A stretch of 7,071 bases of DNA from Lysobacterales bacterium (GTDB taxonomy: Bacteria > Pseudomonadota > Gammaproteobacteria > Xanthomonadales > SZUA-36), in the NCBI GenBank assembly GCA_030637665.1, contig DAOWGA010000063.1, positions 1-7,071 on the forward strand. The letters run 5' to 3'. The notes under the pieces are model-generated. The model was given only the letters and a program-made list of their open reading frames with translations, was not told the origin of the DNA and ran no database searches. The position numbers were made by a program, and so were the translations under genes. How positions within the stretch are numbered: position 1 is the stretch's first letter; the number at the start of each line of letters is the position of its first letter. Below, piece by piece: positions 1 to 6,915 of this stretch.

Positions 1-9
1 GTCCGCCCT

Positions 10-74
10 GGTGATTTATGCGGGCTAATCACCTGTTCCCGACAGATGATTGTCCTGCATACAGGTACCCGACA
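10..74. repeat. Cluster of short inverted and direct repeats at the window edge
   Basis: This gene-free stretch beyond the doxX stop holds several small repeats. GGTGATT (10-16) is mirrored by AATCACC (27-33), a 7-bp stem with a 10-nt loop. ACCTGT (31-36) is mirrored by ACAGGT (61-66). CCCGACA occurs twice in direct orientation, at 38-44 and 68-74, exactly 30 bp apart. Such density in 65 bp suggests the end of an insertion sequence or a REP-like element whose body would lie left of the window. I cannot assign a family, and no transposase is visible. Positions 75-137 hold only an 8-T run (114-121) inside an imperfect GCAC/GTGC pairing, which I do not consider a convincing terminator. Confidence 0.35.
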
Positions 75-137
75 CCTCTTTCGCGGAAATTCAGAAATTG
101 AGCACGTGGCGCATTTTTTTTGTGCGTGTGCCTTTGT

Positions 138-560
138 TCAGGATGTCAGCATTTTGTCCAGGGAACCTTTACCAGCGCCTTCAAACATCAAAGCCAGCGA
201 ACTAGCCATCAACAACAAGGCCCACTGGTAACCGCCCTGCCCGAACATCCCGCTTTCCAGATGCACCAGTGTCACCGCAATCAACATGGCAAATGCCAGG
301 CCCGCACTCCAGAACCGGGTCAGCAAGCCAATAATCAAAAAGACGCCGCCAAAGGTCTCGAAAAGCGCCACCAGGAATGCGCCAGCCATCGGTAACGGCA
401 CGCCAATACTTTCCATAAATCCTGCCGTGCCCTCAAGTGTGCGATCGCCTACCCAACCGAATTTGGGCATGCCGTGTCCGATAAAAATAATGCCGGTGAC
501 GATCCGCAATGCGAACATTCCCCAGCCTGCATCGGTGATCATGAATTTTTTGAAATCCAC
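138..560 (-). CDS. DoxX family integral membrane protein
   Basis: A 140-residue hydrophobic protein of the DoxX family, the usual size for that family. Four membrane segments can be read at about residues 14-32, 58-79, 82-101 and 111-127. The family-typical pattern is present: RIVTGIIFIGHGMPKF near the N-terminus, then LFETFGGVFLIIGLLTRFW in the second and third helices. DoxX relatives include a subunit of archaeal thiosulfate:quinone oxidoreductase and a mycobacterial partner of a thiosulfate sulfurtransferase and superoxide dismutase. No catalytic residues define the family, so the function here is open. The start is GTG at 560, supported by AGGAG 8 nt upstream; the next ATG, at codon 7, lies too far from it. 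The gene begins 95 bp after arsM in the same direction, so it could share the arsenic transcript, be transcribed alone, or both. A role in thiol or membrane redox defence beside arsenic methylation is only inference. Confidence 0.85.
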   Translation of the reverse strand: MDFKKFMITDAGWGMFALRIVTGIIFIGHGMPKFGWVGDRTLEGTAGFMESIGVPLPMAGAFLVALFETFGGVFLIIGLLTRFWSAGLAFAMLIAVTLVHLESGMFGQGGYQWALLLMASSLALMFEGAGKGSLDKMLTS

Positions 561-568
561 TATTTACT

Positions 569-573
569 CTCCT
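569..573 (-). promoter_or_regulatory. Ribosome binding site that fixes the GTG start of the DoxX gene
   Basis: Read on the minus strand this is AGGAG, 8 nt before the GTG at 560-558. It decides the start codon, because the first in-frame ATG (codon 7) would lie 26 nt from it. Confidence 0.75.
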
Positions 574-604
574 GTTTGTTTTATTGCTCGTGTGAAGCCC
601 GTCT

Positions 605-633
605 ATTCTTTCCCACGCGCCGGTTTTTTACAA
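605..633 (-). promoter_or_regulatory. Possible sigma-70 promoter for the DoxX gene
   Basis: In the 95-bp gap between arsM and the DoxX gene the minus strand reads TTGTAA (633-628), then exactly 17 nt, then AAGAAT (610-605). Both hexamers are partial matches to the -35 and -10 consensus. The spacer contains one arm of a 7-bp inverted repeat, TCTTTCC and GGAAAGA, separated by about 23 nt, which is not followed by a T tract and so is not an obvious terminator. If real, this promoter would let the DoxX gene be expressed independently of arsR and arsM. Confidence 0.3.
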
Positions 634-655
634 ATTGGAAAGAGTCAGGCTGAAG

Positions 656-1465
656 CTAAAGCTTTACGGCGGTCACCGTGACGGACATGACGTGCAAATC
701 ATCCTTTATCGCCTCTTCGCGCTGGTCCGAGGTCAGTGAACCGGCGATCAATTCAGCCGGTACGTGAATTCGCCTTTCAATGACGACATCGACATGGCTG
801 AACCCGGCTGCCTGGATCAGTTCCAAATAGTCTTCTTTTGGTATCGCGCCCGATACGCATCCTGCATAGGCTTCTGCGATTCCTTTCAGCCAATCCGGTA
901 ACTGTTGTGATGAAACGATATCGGAGATACAAAAATGCCCACCAGGTTTTAACACCCGGAAAATTTCTGCAAAGGCCCGTTGCTTGTCCGGCACCAGGTT
1001 GAGCACGCAGTTTGAGATGACGACATCGATACTGTCGGACAGGACCGGCAAATGTTCGATTTCACCAAGCCGGAATTCCACGTTGTCAAAACTGGACTTT
1101 TTTGCGTTTTCCCTGGCCCTGGCGATCATTTCAGCGGTCATGTCCACACCAATCACATGGCCGCGTTCACCTACTTCGTTGCGGGCCACGAACGCATCGA
1201 GGCCGGCGCCGGAACCGAGGTCCAGCACCGTCTGGCCGGACTTGAGGCCGGCGTGTTCGACTGGAAGTCCGCAACCGAGCCCAAGGTCTGCATCGGCCAC
1301 GTAGCCGCTGATACCGTCATAGGCATCACCGATCATGTTGAAATCAGCTTCAGCCTGCTCACTGGATCCACAACAGGATGTGCTGCACCCTGAGAGGGAC
1401 GATTTTACGATTCCGGCATATTTTTGGCGAACTACTTCGCGTAATTGATCATTTGATTCTGTCAT
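656..1465 (-). CDS. arsM: Arsenite S-adenosylmethionine methyltransferase
   Basis: A 269-residue cytoplasmic class I methyltransferase that transfers methyl groups from SAM to trivalent arsenic, giving methylarsenite and then more methylated, partly volatile species. The SAM-binding motif VLDLGSGAGLD is at 80-90 and the acidic loop GVDMT at 106-110. The family signature GEIEHLPV...VVISNCVLNLVPDK runs from 134 to 161. The arsenic-binding cysteines are present: C65 in CGLP, C153 in SNCVLNL and C203 in AGCVSGA. The 50-residue spacing between the last two is as in the algal CmArsM (C174 and C224), and a further N-terminal cluster (C27, C31, C32) can supply the fourth, disulfide-forming cysteine. 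The length is normal for bacterial ArsM; algal forms are longer. ATG at 1465 has a strong AAGGAG 5 nt upstream (1476-1471). It follows arsR by 16 bp, so the two form an operon with the repressor first. Confidence 0.95.
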   Translation of the reverse strand: MTESNDQLREVVRQKYAGIVKSSLSGCSTSCCGSSEQAEADFNMIGDAYDGISGYVADADLGLGCGLPVEHAGLKSGQTVLDLGSGAGLDAFVARNEVGERGHVIGVDMTAEMIARARENAKKSSFDNVEFRLGEIEHLPVLSDSIDVVISNCVLNLVPDKQRAFAEIFRVLKPGGHFCISDIVSSQQLPDWLKGIAEAYAGCVSGAIPKEDYLELIQAAGFSHVDVVIERRIHVPAELIAGSLTSDQREEAIKDDLHVMSVTVTAVKL

Positions 1466-1481
1466 GTTAACTCCTTAATTT

Positions 1482-1793
1482 TTAACAACAATTTTCGAGC
1501 GAGCCGAACAGTTGCCCAAATCTTTCACCCAGTACGCGCATGGTCCCGGTGTTGATGCAGTAGCAAGACCTCGGCCCATCGATTTCTCCCGTGATCAGGC
1601 CGGCATCTTTCAGGATTTTCAAGTGCTGCGAAACCGTTGCCTGGGACAATGGCATGAGGTCGACAATCTCACCACAAATGCAGGCGCCGCGAATTGCAAG
1701 GGTTTGCAATATCGCCAGCCTGGCCGGATGTGAAAGCGCCTTGCATGCGACTGCCAGGGATTCGAAATCTGTCAGCTTGTGTTCGATGTCCAT
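1482..1793 (-). CDS. arsR: ArsR/SmtB-family metalloregulatory repressor
   Basis: A 103-residue dimeric winged-helix repressor expected to shut off the arsR-arsM operon until it binds trivalent arsenic. The N-terminal helix [10 protein letters not shown] is at 21-30 and the recognition helix region [19 protein letters not shown] at 49-67. The wing then leads into GPRSCYCIN (73-81). Seven cysteines are visible: 17, 38, 40, 77, 79, 102 and 103. C38-x-C40 matches the first two ligands of the classical R773 ArsR site, but the third (expected at 43) is isoleucine. The protein ends in Asn-Cys-Cys, reminiscent of ArsR types with a C-terminal site. I see no Shine-Dalgarno sequence before the ATG at 1793, so the message may be leaderless or weakly translated. 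The stop TAA lies 16 bp before arsM. Sensing of methylarsenite rather than arsenite is possible but unproven. Confidence 0.93.
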   Translation of the reverse strand: MDIEHKLTDFESLAVACKALSHPARLAILQTLAIRGACICGEIVDLMPLSQATVSQHLKILKDAGLITGEIDGPRSCYCINTGTMRVLGERFGQLFGSLENCC

Positions 1794-1797
1794 GTCT

Positions 1798-1823
1798 ATA
1801 TCGTATATCGTCGATTAACGATA
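1798..1823 (-). promoter_or_regulatory. Candidate ArsR operator in the arsR promoter region
   Basis: Just upstream of the arsR ATG the minus strand carries TATCGTTAATCGACGATA (1823-1806), an inverted repeat with 6-bp arms TATCGT and ACGATA around 6 nt. It overlaps a tandem direct repeat of ACGATAT (1811-1798). This gives three half-sites of one motif within 26 bp, ending 4 bp before the start codon. A-T-rich dyads in this position are typical of ArsR/SmtB operators. A possible promoter, TTGCTT (1828-1823), 17 nt, TACGAT (1805-1800), would lie under it, so a bound repressor would block polymerase, and transcription would start about at the ATG. The hexamers are weak; the dyad is the firmer observation. 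Confidence 0.5.
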
Positions 1824-1859
1824 AGCAAGCTATTTGTCACTATTTTTTCAATTCCGTTG

Positions 1860-2026
1860 CTAGCAGCCTGTCGGACTTGACCGATCGTAGCGAGGGAAAG
1901 CCGATTTGAGTCAGATTTTTCGGTCTTTTGAGACGAATAGCACCGCTATTTAACGAAAAAGAGCGGGAAATCTGGCCAAACTCGGCTTTTCCGCAGTAGA
2001 TCATGTTAAGTCCGACAGGCTGCTAG
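1860..2026. repeat. 167-bp fold-back (MITE-like) repeat with 19-bp perfect terminal inverted repeats
   Basis: CTAGCAGCCTGTCGGACTT at 1860-1878 is exactly mirrored at 2008-2026. The symmetry continues inward: pairing each base with its partner about the centre at 1943, I count by hand about 59 of 82 pairs complementary without any gap. At the very centre is the hairpin AATAGC-ACC-GCTATT (1936-1950). The element therefore folds into one long stem. It has no coding capacity. Both ends carry the palindrome CTAG, which could be a 4-bp target duplication or part of the terminal repeat. Its right end contains the TAG stop of nadD. No T tract follows either arm, so it is not a standard terminator, though a transcript crossing it would form a huge hairpin between nadD and arsR. 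Identity as a non-autonomous transposon is inferred from shape alone; the mobilising family is unknown. Confidence 0.8.
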
Positions 2027-2676
2027 TAAAGCTTGTTTTCCCGAATATAGGCAATAACCGGCTTCGGCAGCAGGAAACGCGGCGACAGGCCTGCTCGCAT
2101 CCGGCGCCTGATATCAGTCGAAGAAATGGCCAACTGGGTAATCTCCAACGGCAGAATGAGGCCTGCAGGAGAGTCATTCAATTTTCCCGGGTGCTTAACC
2201 AGCCTGGGCTGAACCTGTTCGAACAGCTCGCCGGAATAGTAATGCTTCGAGTCCGGCCGGCGCATGATCACCAGGTGCGCGAGTTCAAACAGCCTGCGCC
2301 ATTCATGCCATTGATCCAGGGAATTGGCCGCATCCTGACCGATCATCAGTATCAGCGGAGCGTCGCCTTCCTCAGCGCGAATCTCGCTGAGCGTGTCCAC
2401 CATGAAAGAATATCCTTCACGCCTTACTTCGCGGTCATCCACCACCAGGTCGGGATAGGCGGACAACGCCAGCCCCAACATGGCCAGGCGATGCTCAGCC
2501 GATGCAAAGGTATTGGAGCGATGGGGCGGGGTTCCTGCCGGCAACAGACGAAAGTCTTCCAGTTGGAGTTTTTCCATCACTTCGACGGCGGCACGCAGGT
2601 GGCCATAGTGAACCGGGTCAAAGGTGCCGCCGAAAATCCCGATTGCACGTTTTTTGCCTTGCACGCTTGTACTCAC
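2023..2676 (-). CDS. nadD: Nicotinate-nucleotide adenylyltransferase
   Basis: A 217-residue cytoplasmic enzyme that joins nicotinate mononucleotide and ATP to make deamido-NAD, the penultimate step of NAD synthesis. The nucleotidyltransferase signature GGTFDPVHYGH is at 16-26, with the two family histidines at 23 and 26. The second signature ISSTDIRRRM is at 184-193, and the substrate-loop region GQDAANSLDQWHEW is at 113-126. The length is normal. The start is GTG at 2676, whose GTGA overlaps the holA TGA by 4 bp; no clear Shine-Dalgarno sequence is seen, so translation is probably coupled to holA. The protein ends IRENKLY, close to the usual C-terminus of the family, but its TAG stop lies within the CTAG end of the fold-back repeat. 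The partners rsfS and rlmH, which commonly follow nadD in gammaproteobacteria, are not present downstream here. Confidence 0.96.
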   Translation of the reverse strand: MSTSVQGKKRAIGIFGGTFDPVHYGHLRAAVEVMEKLQLEDFRLLPAGTPPHRSNTFASAEHRLAMLGLALSAYPDLVVDDREVRREGYSFMVDTLSEIRAEEGDAPLILMIGQDAANSLDQWHEWRRLFELAHLVIMRRPDSKHYYSGELFEQVQPRLVKHPGKLNDSPAGLILPLEITQLAISSTDIRRRMRAGLSPRFLLPKPVIAYIRENKLY

Positions 2677-3707
2677 TGAAGGCGCACGGCGCCCGGCTCA
2701 CACAGGGACCACAGCAGCCTGTCCAGAGTCTGCCAGGGGTTCCCTGATGCACGTCCCTTGCTCTGGCGATCGATCAGGGAAAGCGCCCTGAATGACTCAC
2801 CCAGATCCTGATCCGATAATCGACGCAGGGCCTGTTTCATAGGGCCCTGCCGCGCGGGCCAGACCTGTAATTTGCGGAAAACGGAGGATTCGTTCTCGCC
2901 CCGGCGCATCGCGGCCCGCACCGTGTCCGTCAACATCAGCTCGCGGTAGATCGACCCGGTCACCAGCTGGATGGGGATATTCGTGCGGTGCAGGCCTGAG
3001 GCGACGCGAAGGCATTCGGCCAGCTGGCCCTGCAGCATGCATTCAACCAGGCGGAACGAGTCAAAACGCGCACTGTTTGCCACTGCCTGCGAAATGGTGT
3101 CCGCGGTCACCCGGCTGCCCTGGTCGAGCAAAAGCAATTTATCGATTTCCTGTTGCGCTGCCAGCAAATTCCCCTCAACCAGCTCCGCCAGCAGTTCAAC
3201 TGCGTCCGAATCCGGCTTCAGCCCTGCCAAAAGCATGCGATTCCTTATCCATCCCGGTAATTCATGCGGCTTTACAGGCCAGATTTCCACCAGCAGCCCG
3301 GCTTTGCCCAGTTCCCCGGCCCATTTGGATTTTCGCGAGGATGCGTCCCACTGGTCGCAGGAAACGAGCAGCAGTGTATCGGCGGCGGATGAATGCGCCA
3401 TCTCCACCAGCACTTTAGCGCCTTCACGACCCGGCTTACCCGTGGGTAAGCGGATGTCGACAATTTTCTTCGACGAAAACAGAGACAGGGTCGCAGATGA
3501 TTCGTCTACCCGATTCCAATCGAACCTGGCGTCCGCCTGGAAAAGGTCGCGCTCGATAAAGCCCTGTTGCTGGGCAGCCTTGATGACCTGGTCTCTGCAT
3601 TCCTGAACCAGCAACGGCTCCGCACCTGCCACCAGATAGACCGGTTCCAGAGACTGCGCAAGCAGTGACGGAAGCTGGTCAGCTCTTACCCGCTGCTTGA
3701 AGGCCAT
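2673..3707 (-). CDS. holA: DNA polymerase III delta subunit
   Basis: A 344-residue subunit of the DNA polymerase III clamp loader. Delta opens the beta sliding clamp so that it can be placed on primed DNA. Visible hallmarks are the N-terminal AAA+-like fold starting PVYLVAGAEPLLVQE (22-36), with a degenerate nucleotide site as usual for delta. The clamp-binding region includes LFSSKKIVDIRLP (76-88). The second domain has the family-typical EGNLLAAQQEIDKLLLL (178-194), and the C-terminal collar helices follow to NPWQTLDRLLWSL (323-335). The length is as in E. coli (343 residues). ATG at 3707 lies 6 bp after the lptE stop; a purine-rich CAGGGG about 10 nt upstream, inside the lptE end, may serve as ribosome site. 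The end overlaps the nadD start by 4 bp. Confidence 0.96.
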   Translation of the reverse strand: MAFKQRVRADQLPSLLAQSLEPVYLVAGAEPLLVQECRDQVIKAAQQQGFIERDLFQADARFDWNRVDESSATLSLFSSKKIVDIRLPTGKPGREGAKVLVEMAHSSAADTLLLVSCDQWDASSRKSKWAGELGKAGLLVEIWPVKPHELPGWIRNRMLLAGLKPDSDAVELLAELVEGNLLAAQQEIDKLLLLDQGSRVTADTISQAVANSARFDSFRLVECMLQGQLAECLRVASGLHRTNIPIQLVTGSIYRELMLTDTVRAAMRRGENESSVFRKLQVWPARQGPMKQALRRLSDQDLGESFRALSLIDRQSKGRASGNPWQTLDRLLWSLCEPGAVRLQ

Positions 3708-3713
3708 CAGCGC

Positions 3714-4214
3714 TCAGCCCCTGTTGCTGCCGGCAGATTCCAGGCGGGTAACGAGTAACCTGGACAGTGTTTCCGCCAGGTCCTTTTTCAGATATTCCTG
3801 TTCACGGGAGGTGGCCAGAATTTCCTGTTCGTCGAAGCTGATTTCTCGCGCCTGACGCATAGTCTGCATGGGAATGATTTCCTCGCCTTCGGCATCCGTC
3901 ACCCGGAACTTGACCGTGTGAGTGATCCGATACTCTCTGACTCGCGCATTATCACCAATAGTCAGCACCTCGGTCACGACATTGTTGACCGGAATTTCCA
4001 GGAATGCGGTGGCCTGTTCGCTATCCACAAATCTCACACCACCCTGTTCCAGCAAAACCCGGACTCGACGCACGAGTATGTTGTTTTCGTCGTCAACCAC
4101 GAGCTGGGTCTGAGCCATTTCCGGCGGCAGATCCGCATCCTCGCGCAGTTGGAAACCACAGGCAGTACAGATCAGGCCCAGGCTCAGCATTGTTAATAAA
4201 AGACGGGCTGTCAT
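3714..4214 (-). CDS. lptE: LPS-assembly lipoprotein LptE
   Basis: A 166-residue outer-membrane lipoprotein that plugs the LptD barrel and helps deliver lipopolysaccharide to the cell surface. The N-terminus MTARLLLTMLSLGLICTAC is a lipoprotein signal peptide with Cys19 as the lipidated residue. It is followed directly by GFQLR, the hallmark of LptE. The lipobox is slightly unusual, with Cys rather than Leu at position -3 (ICTA-C). The middle and C-terminal segments (DNARVREYRITHTVKFRVTD at 88-107 and REQEYLKKDLAETLSRLLV at 137-155) match the beta strands and final helix of the family. ATG at 4214 is 5 bp after the leuS stop. The placement between leuS and holA is the conserved gammaproteobacterial order and strongly supports the identification, since LptE proteins diverge quickly in sequence. 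Confidence 0.94.
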   Translation of the reverse strand: MTARLLLTMLSLGLICTACGFQLREDADLPPEMAQTQLVVDDENNILVRRVRVLLEQGGVRFVDSEQATAFLEIPVNNVVTEVLTIGDNARVREYRITHTVKFRVTDAEGEEIIPMQTMRQAREISFDEQEILATSREQEYLKKDLAETLSRLLVTRLESAGSNRG

Positions 4215-4219
4215 ATGGA

Positions 4220-6829
4220 TCAGCCTACTACGATATTCAACAGGCGGTCGGGAATGTGAATGACCTTCCTTATCTGCTTGCCTTCCAGGTGCCTCTGGAT
4301 ATTCTCTATCGCCATCGCCTGCTCAAGCGCAGCCTCCTGCGCCAGCCCGGGTTCCAATTCAATCCTGGCACGAAGTTTTCCATTGACCTGCACCACCAGA
4401 GTCACCTGCATGCGTTCCCGGGCAGATTCATCGACACGAGGCCACTCGGCACAGTACAGGGGTCCCCTGCCACCCAGGGCGGTCCACAATTCTTCACATA
4501 TATGCGGCGTTATCGGCCCCAGAAGCCGGACAATGGCCAGCCAGGCTTCCTGCAACACAGACCTTGCCTGAGCACCTTTGGCTTCGAAACGGGCCAGGTG
4601 ATTGCTCAATTCCATCACCGCAGCAATTGCCGTGTTGAATGTGTAACGCCTGCTGATGTCATCACTCACCTTGGCGATGGTGTCATGCAGCAAACGGCGG
4701 ATTTCATTTTCCTGTTCGTTCAGAGCTGACGGGGTAAGTGCATCACAGGGACCGCCTTCGACTAGGTTCATGACCTGCGACCACACCCTGCGCAGGAATC
4801 GTGAGGCGCCTTCCACCCCGGAATCAGACCATTCCAGCGACTGGTCCGGCCGCGAATCGGAGACCGAAAACAAGCGTACCGTATCAGCGCCGTAGCGATC
4901 CACCAGGCCTTCCGGGTCGATGCCGTTGTTTTTGGATTTCGACATCTTTTCAACCGCACCGATTTCTACCGGCTTGCCGTCTGAGATCAGTTTTGCGCCC
5001 GTCGGCTTGCCCCTGGAATCACGCTCTACTTCGACATCGACCGGGTTGATCCAATGAATGTGTCCATCAGCCTCCTCGCGGTAATAGGTGTCCGCAACAA
5101 CCATGCCCTGGCACAGCAGGCGGGTGGCCGGTTCATCTCCTGGCACCATTCCGGCATCACGCATCAGGCGATGGTAAAAGCGGAAATACATCAAGTGCAG
5201 GATGGCGTGTTCGATGCCACCAATATACTGGTCAACGGGTAACCAGTAGTTGGCGCGTTCATCCAGCTGGGCCTCGGCGCCTGGACTGCAATACCTGGCG
5301 TAGTACCAGGATGACTCCATGAAGGTATCAAAGGTGTCGGTTTCGCGTTCCGCCGCCCCGCCGCACTGCGGGCAGGTGGTCTTGCGCCATTCCGGATCAG
5401 CCTTGATCGGCGATTGCACCCCCATGAAGCTCACGTCTTCCGGCAGTACAACCGGTAGCTGATCTTCCGGTACCGGGACGGCATCGCATTTTTCACAATA
5501 AATAACCGGAATCGGACAACCCCAGTAGCGCTGGCGGCTTACACCCCAGTCCCGCAGGCGATAATTGACCTTACGCTCGCCGATGCCCCGGGTCTCCAGC
5601 CAGACCATGGCTTTTTCCTTGGCTGCGGTAACTTCCAGGCCGTCCAGCCACTCGCTGTTGATGGCCGGGCCGTCGCCGAGCCAGGCCTCGCCTTCCCAGT
5701 CTTCCGCTGGTTTCACTGTGCGTACAATAGGCAGGCCGTGACTGATTGCGAAATCCCAGTCTCTCTGGTCCTGCCCGGGTACTGCCATAATGGCTCCGGT
5801 GCCATAACCCATCAACACGTAATCGGCGATATAAAGTGGCACCGGTTTGCCGGTAAAGGGATTGAGCAACCAGGCTCCGGTAAACACACCACGTTTGTCG
5901 AGGCTGCCTTCCACTGCCAGACGGTCTGCTTCACTGGCCTGCCTGGCCTGCTCGACAAAAGCCGAGACCGCATCAGCCTGCTCCGGGGTGGCAATTTCCG
6001 CGACCAAGGGGTGCTCTGGCGCCAACACCGCATAGGTCATCCCGAATGAAGTATCCGGCCGCGTGGTGAACACCGCCACAGCCCTGCCCTGCTCGTCCGT
6101 TTCACCGTCGGCAGTGCATATTTTCATTTCGAATTCGGCGCCCTCGGAGCGGCCAATCCAGTTGCGCTGCATGGTTTTGACAGCTTCCGGCCACCTTTCC
6201 AGCTGGTCCAGGCCCTGGAGCATTTCTTCAGCGTAATCAGTGATCTTCAGGAACCACTGAGAAATAGATTTACGTTCGACCACGGCCCCGGATCGCCAAC
6301 CGCGCCCGTCCACTACCTGCTCGTTGGCCAACACGGTTTGATCAACGGGATCCCAGTTGACTTCGGCATCTTTGCGATAGGCCAGGCCCTTTTTCATCAG
6401 CCGGGTAAACATCTGCTGTTCCCAGCGGTAGTAATCTGGTGAACAGGTGGCGAATTCCCTTGACCAGTCGTAGGCAAAGCCCAGCCGTTTCAACTGCTTG
6501 CGCATGTGTTCGATATTCGAATAGGTCCACTTGGCAGGTGCTGTTTTGTTCTTGATCGCGGCATTCTCGGCTGGTAATCCGAAAGCGTCCCAGCCCATGG
6601 GCTGCAGAACATTCTTGCCACACATGCGATGGTAGCGGCTGATCACGTCGCCAATGGTGTAATTACGCACATGACCCATGTGCAGCGCACCGGACGGATA
6701 TGGCAGCATGGAAAGACAATAGAACTTCTCAGCCTCTGCCTGCTCATCCGCGCGAAATGCGTCTTCGCGATCCCAGGCTTGCTGGACTTTAACTTCAATT
6801 TCACCAGGGTTATAAGGCGTGGTTGCCAT
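4220..6829 (-). CDS. leuS: Leucyl-tRNA synthetase
   Basis: An 869-residue class Ia aminoacyl-tRNA synthetase that charges tRNA-Leu (E. coli LeuS has 860 residues). The HIGH-type motif is HMGH at 50-53 and KMSKS is at 628-632. The CP1 editing domain lies at about 228-425, with the threonine-rich TTRPDT at 255-260 and [20 protein letters not shown] at 341-360. Here Gln353 replaces the His usual in the GHDQRD motif. Cysteine pairs CEKC (445-448) and CPQCG (486-490) mark the zinc domain. [15 protein letters not shown] (496-510) is the familiar block before the catalytic core resumes. A leucine-specific insertion precedes KMSKS, and the C-terminal tRNA-binding domain ends [11 protein letters not shown]. 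Start ATG 6829 matches the usual N-terminus; its only purine-rich upstream element, AGGA, is about 15 nt away. The 86-bp gap from pgi contains a run of seven G but no promoter I would defend. Confidence 0.98.
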   Translation of the reverse strand: MATTPYNPGEIEVKVQQAWDREDAFRADEQAEAEKFYCLSMLPYPSGALHMGHVRNYTIGDVISRYHRMCGKNVLQPMGWDAFGLPAENAAIKNKTAPAKWTYSNIEHMRKQLKRLGFAYDWSREFATCSPDYYRWEQQMFTRLMKKGLAYRKDAEVNWDPVDQTVLANEQVVDGRGWRSGAVVERKSISQWFLKITDYAEEMLQGLDQLERWPEAVKTMQRNWIGRSEGAEFEMKICTADGETDEQGRAVAVFTTRPDTSFGMTYAVLAPEHPLVAEIATPEQADAVSAFVEQARQASEADRLAVEGSLDKRGVFTGAWLLNPFTGKPVPLYIADYVLMGYGTGAIMAVPGQDQRDWDFAISHGLPIVRTVKPAEDWEGEAWLGDGPAINSEWLDGLEVTAAKEKAMVWLETRGIGERKVNYRLRDWGVSRQRYWGCPIPVIYCEKCDAVPVPEDQLPVVLPEDVSFMGVQSPIKADPEWRKTTCPQCGGAAERETDTFDTFMESSWYYARYCSPGAEAQLDERANYWLPVDQYIGGIEHAILHLMYFRFYHRLMRDAGMVPGDEPATRLLCQGMVVADTYYREEADGHIHWINPVDVEVERDSRGKPTGAKLISDGKPVEIGAVEKMSKSKNNGIDPEGLVDRYGADTVRLFSVSDSRPDQSLEWSDSGVEGASRFLRRVWSQVMNLVEGGPCDALTPSALNEQENEIRRLLHDTIAKVSDDISRRYTFNTAIAAVMELSNHLARFEAKGAQARSVLQEAWLAIVRLLGPITPHICEELWTALGGRGPLYCAEWPRVDESARERMQVTLVVQVNGKLRARIELEPGLAQEAALEQAMAIENIQRHLEGKQIRKVIHIPDRLLNIVVG

Positions 6830-6915
6830 GCTGTGTGCCGTTTTCCTATGACCAATACAAACAGAAGACCGGAAGCTTAACCGACCCCCCCTGCAGAGAA
6901 AAGACCTTGCCTGTT

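Noticed and set aside
35..44. Second copy of the fold-back element's end at the left edge of the window
   Set aside because: Only about 7 bases (CTGTCGG on the minus strand) are shared with the 19-bp terminal repeat, not enough to claim homology.
97..134. GC-rich pairing around an 8-T run downstream of the DoxX gene as a terminator
   Set aside because: The stem is imperfect and the T run lies in the loop as read on the plus strand (A run on the minus strand), so it cannot act as an intrinsic terminator for the minus-strand gene.
46..231. Small plus-strand frame beginning in the left repeat cluster
   Set aside because: It runs into the 3' end of the DoxX gene on the other strand, and its composition is not protein-like.
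1860..2026. The fold-back element as a classical rho-independent terminator for nadD
   Set aside because: It is far longer than a terminator stem, and neither end is followed by a T tract.
2971..3606. Open plus-strand frame of about 210 codons opposite holA
   Set aside because: It is an antisense shadow of a clear holA gene, is low-complexity Ser-rich, and shows no recognisable domain.
4004..4729. Plus-strand frame of 241 codons spanning lptE and the end of leuS
   Set aside because: It runs antisense across two well-identified genes and their junction, with no family resemblance and no ribosome site supporting it.
6885..6891. Seven-base C/G homopolymer between pgi and leuS as a phase-variable switch
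   Set aside because: The tract is short, intergenic, before essential genes, and nothing else points to phase variation.
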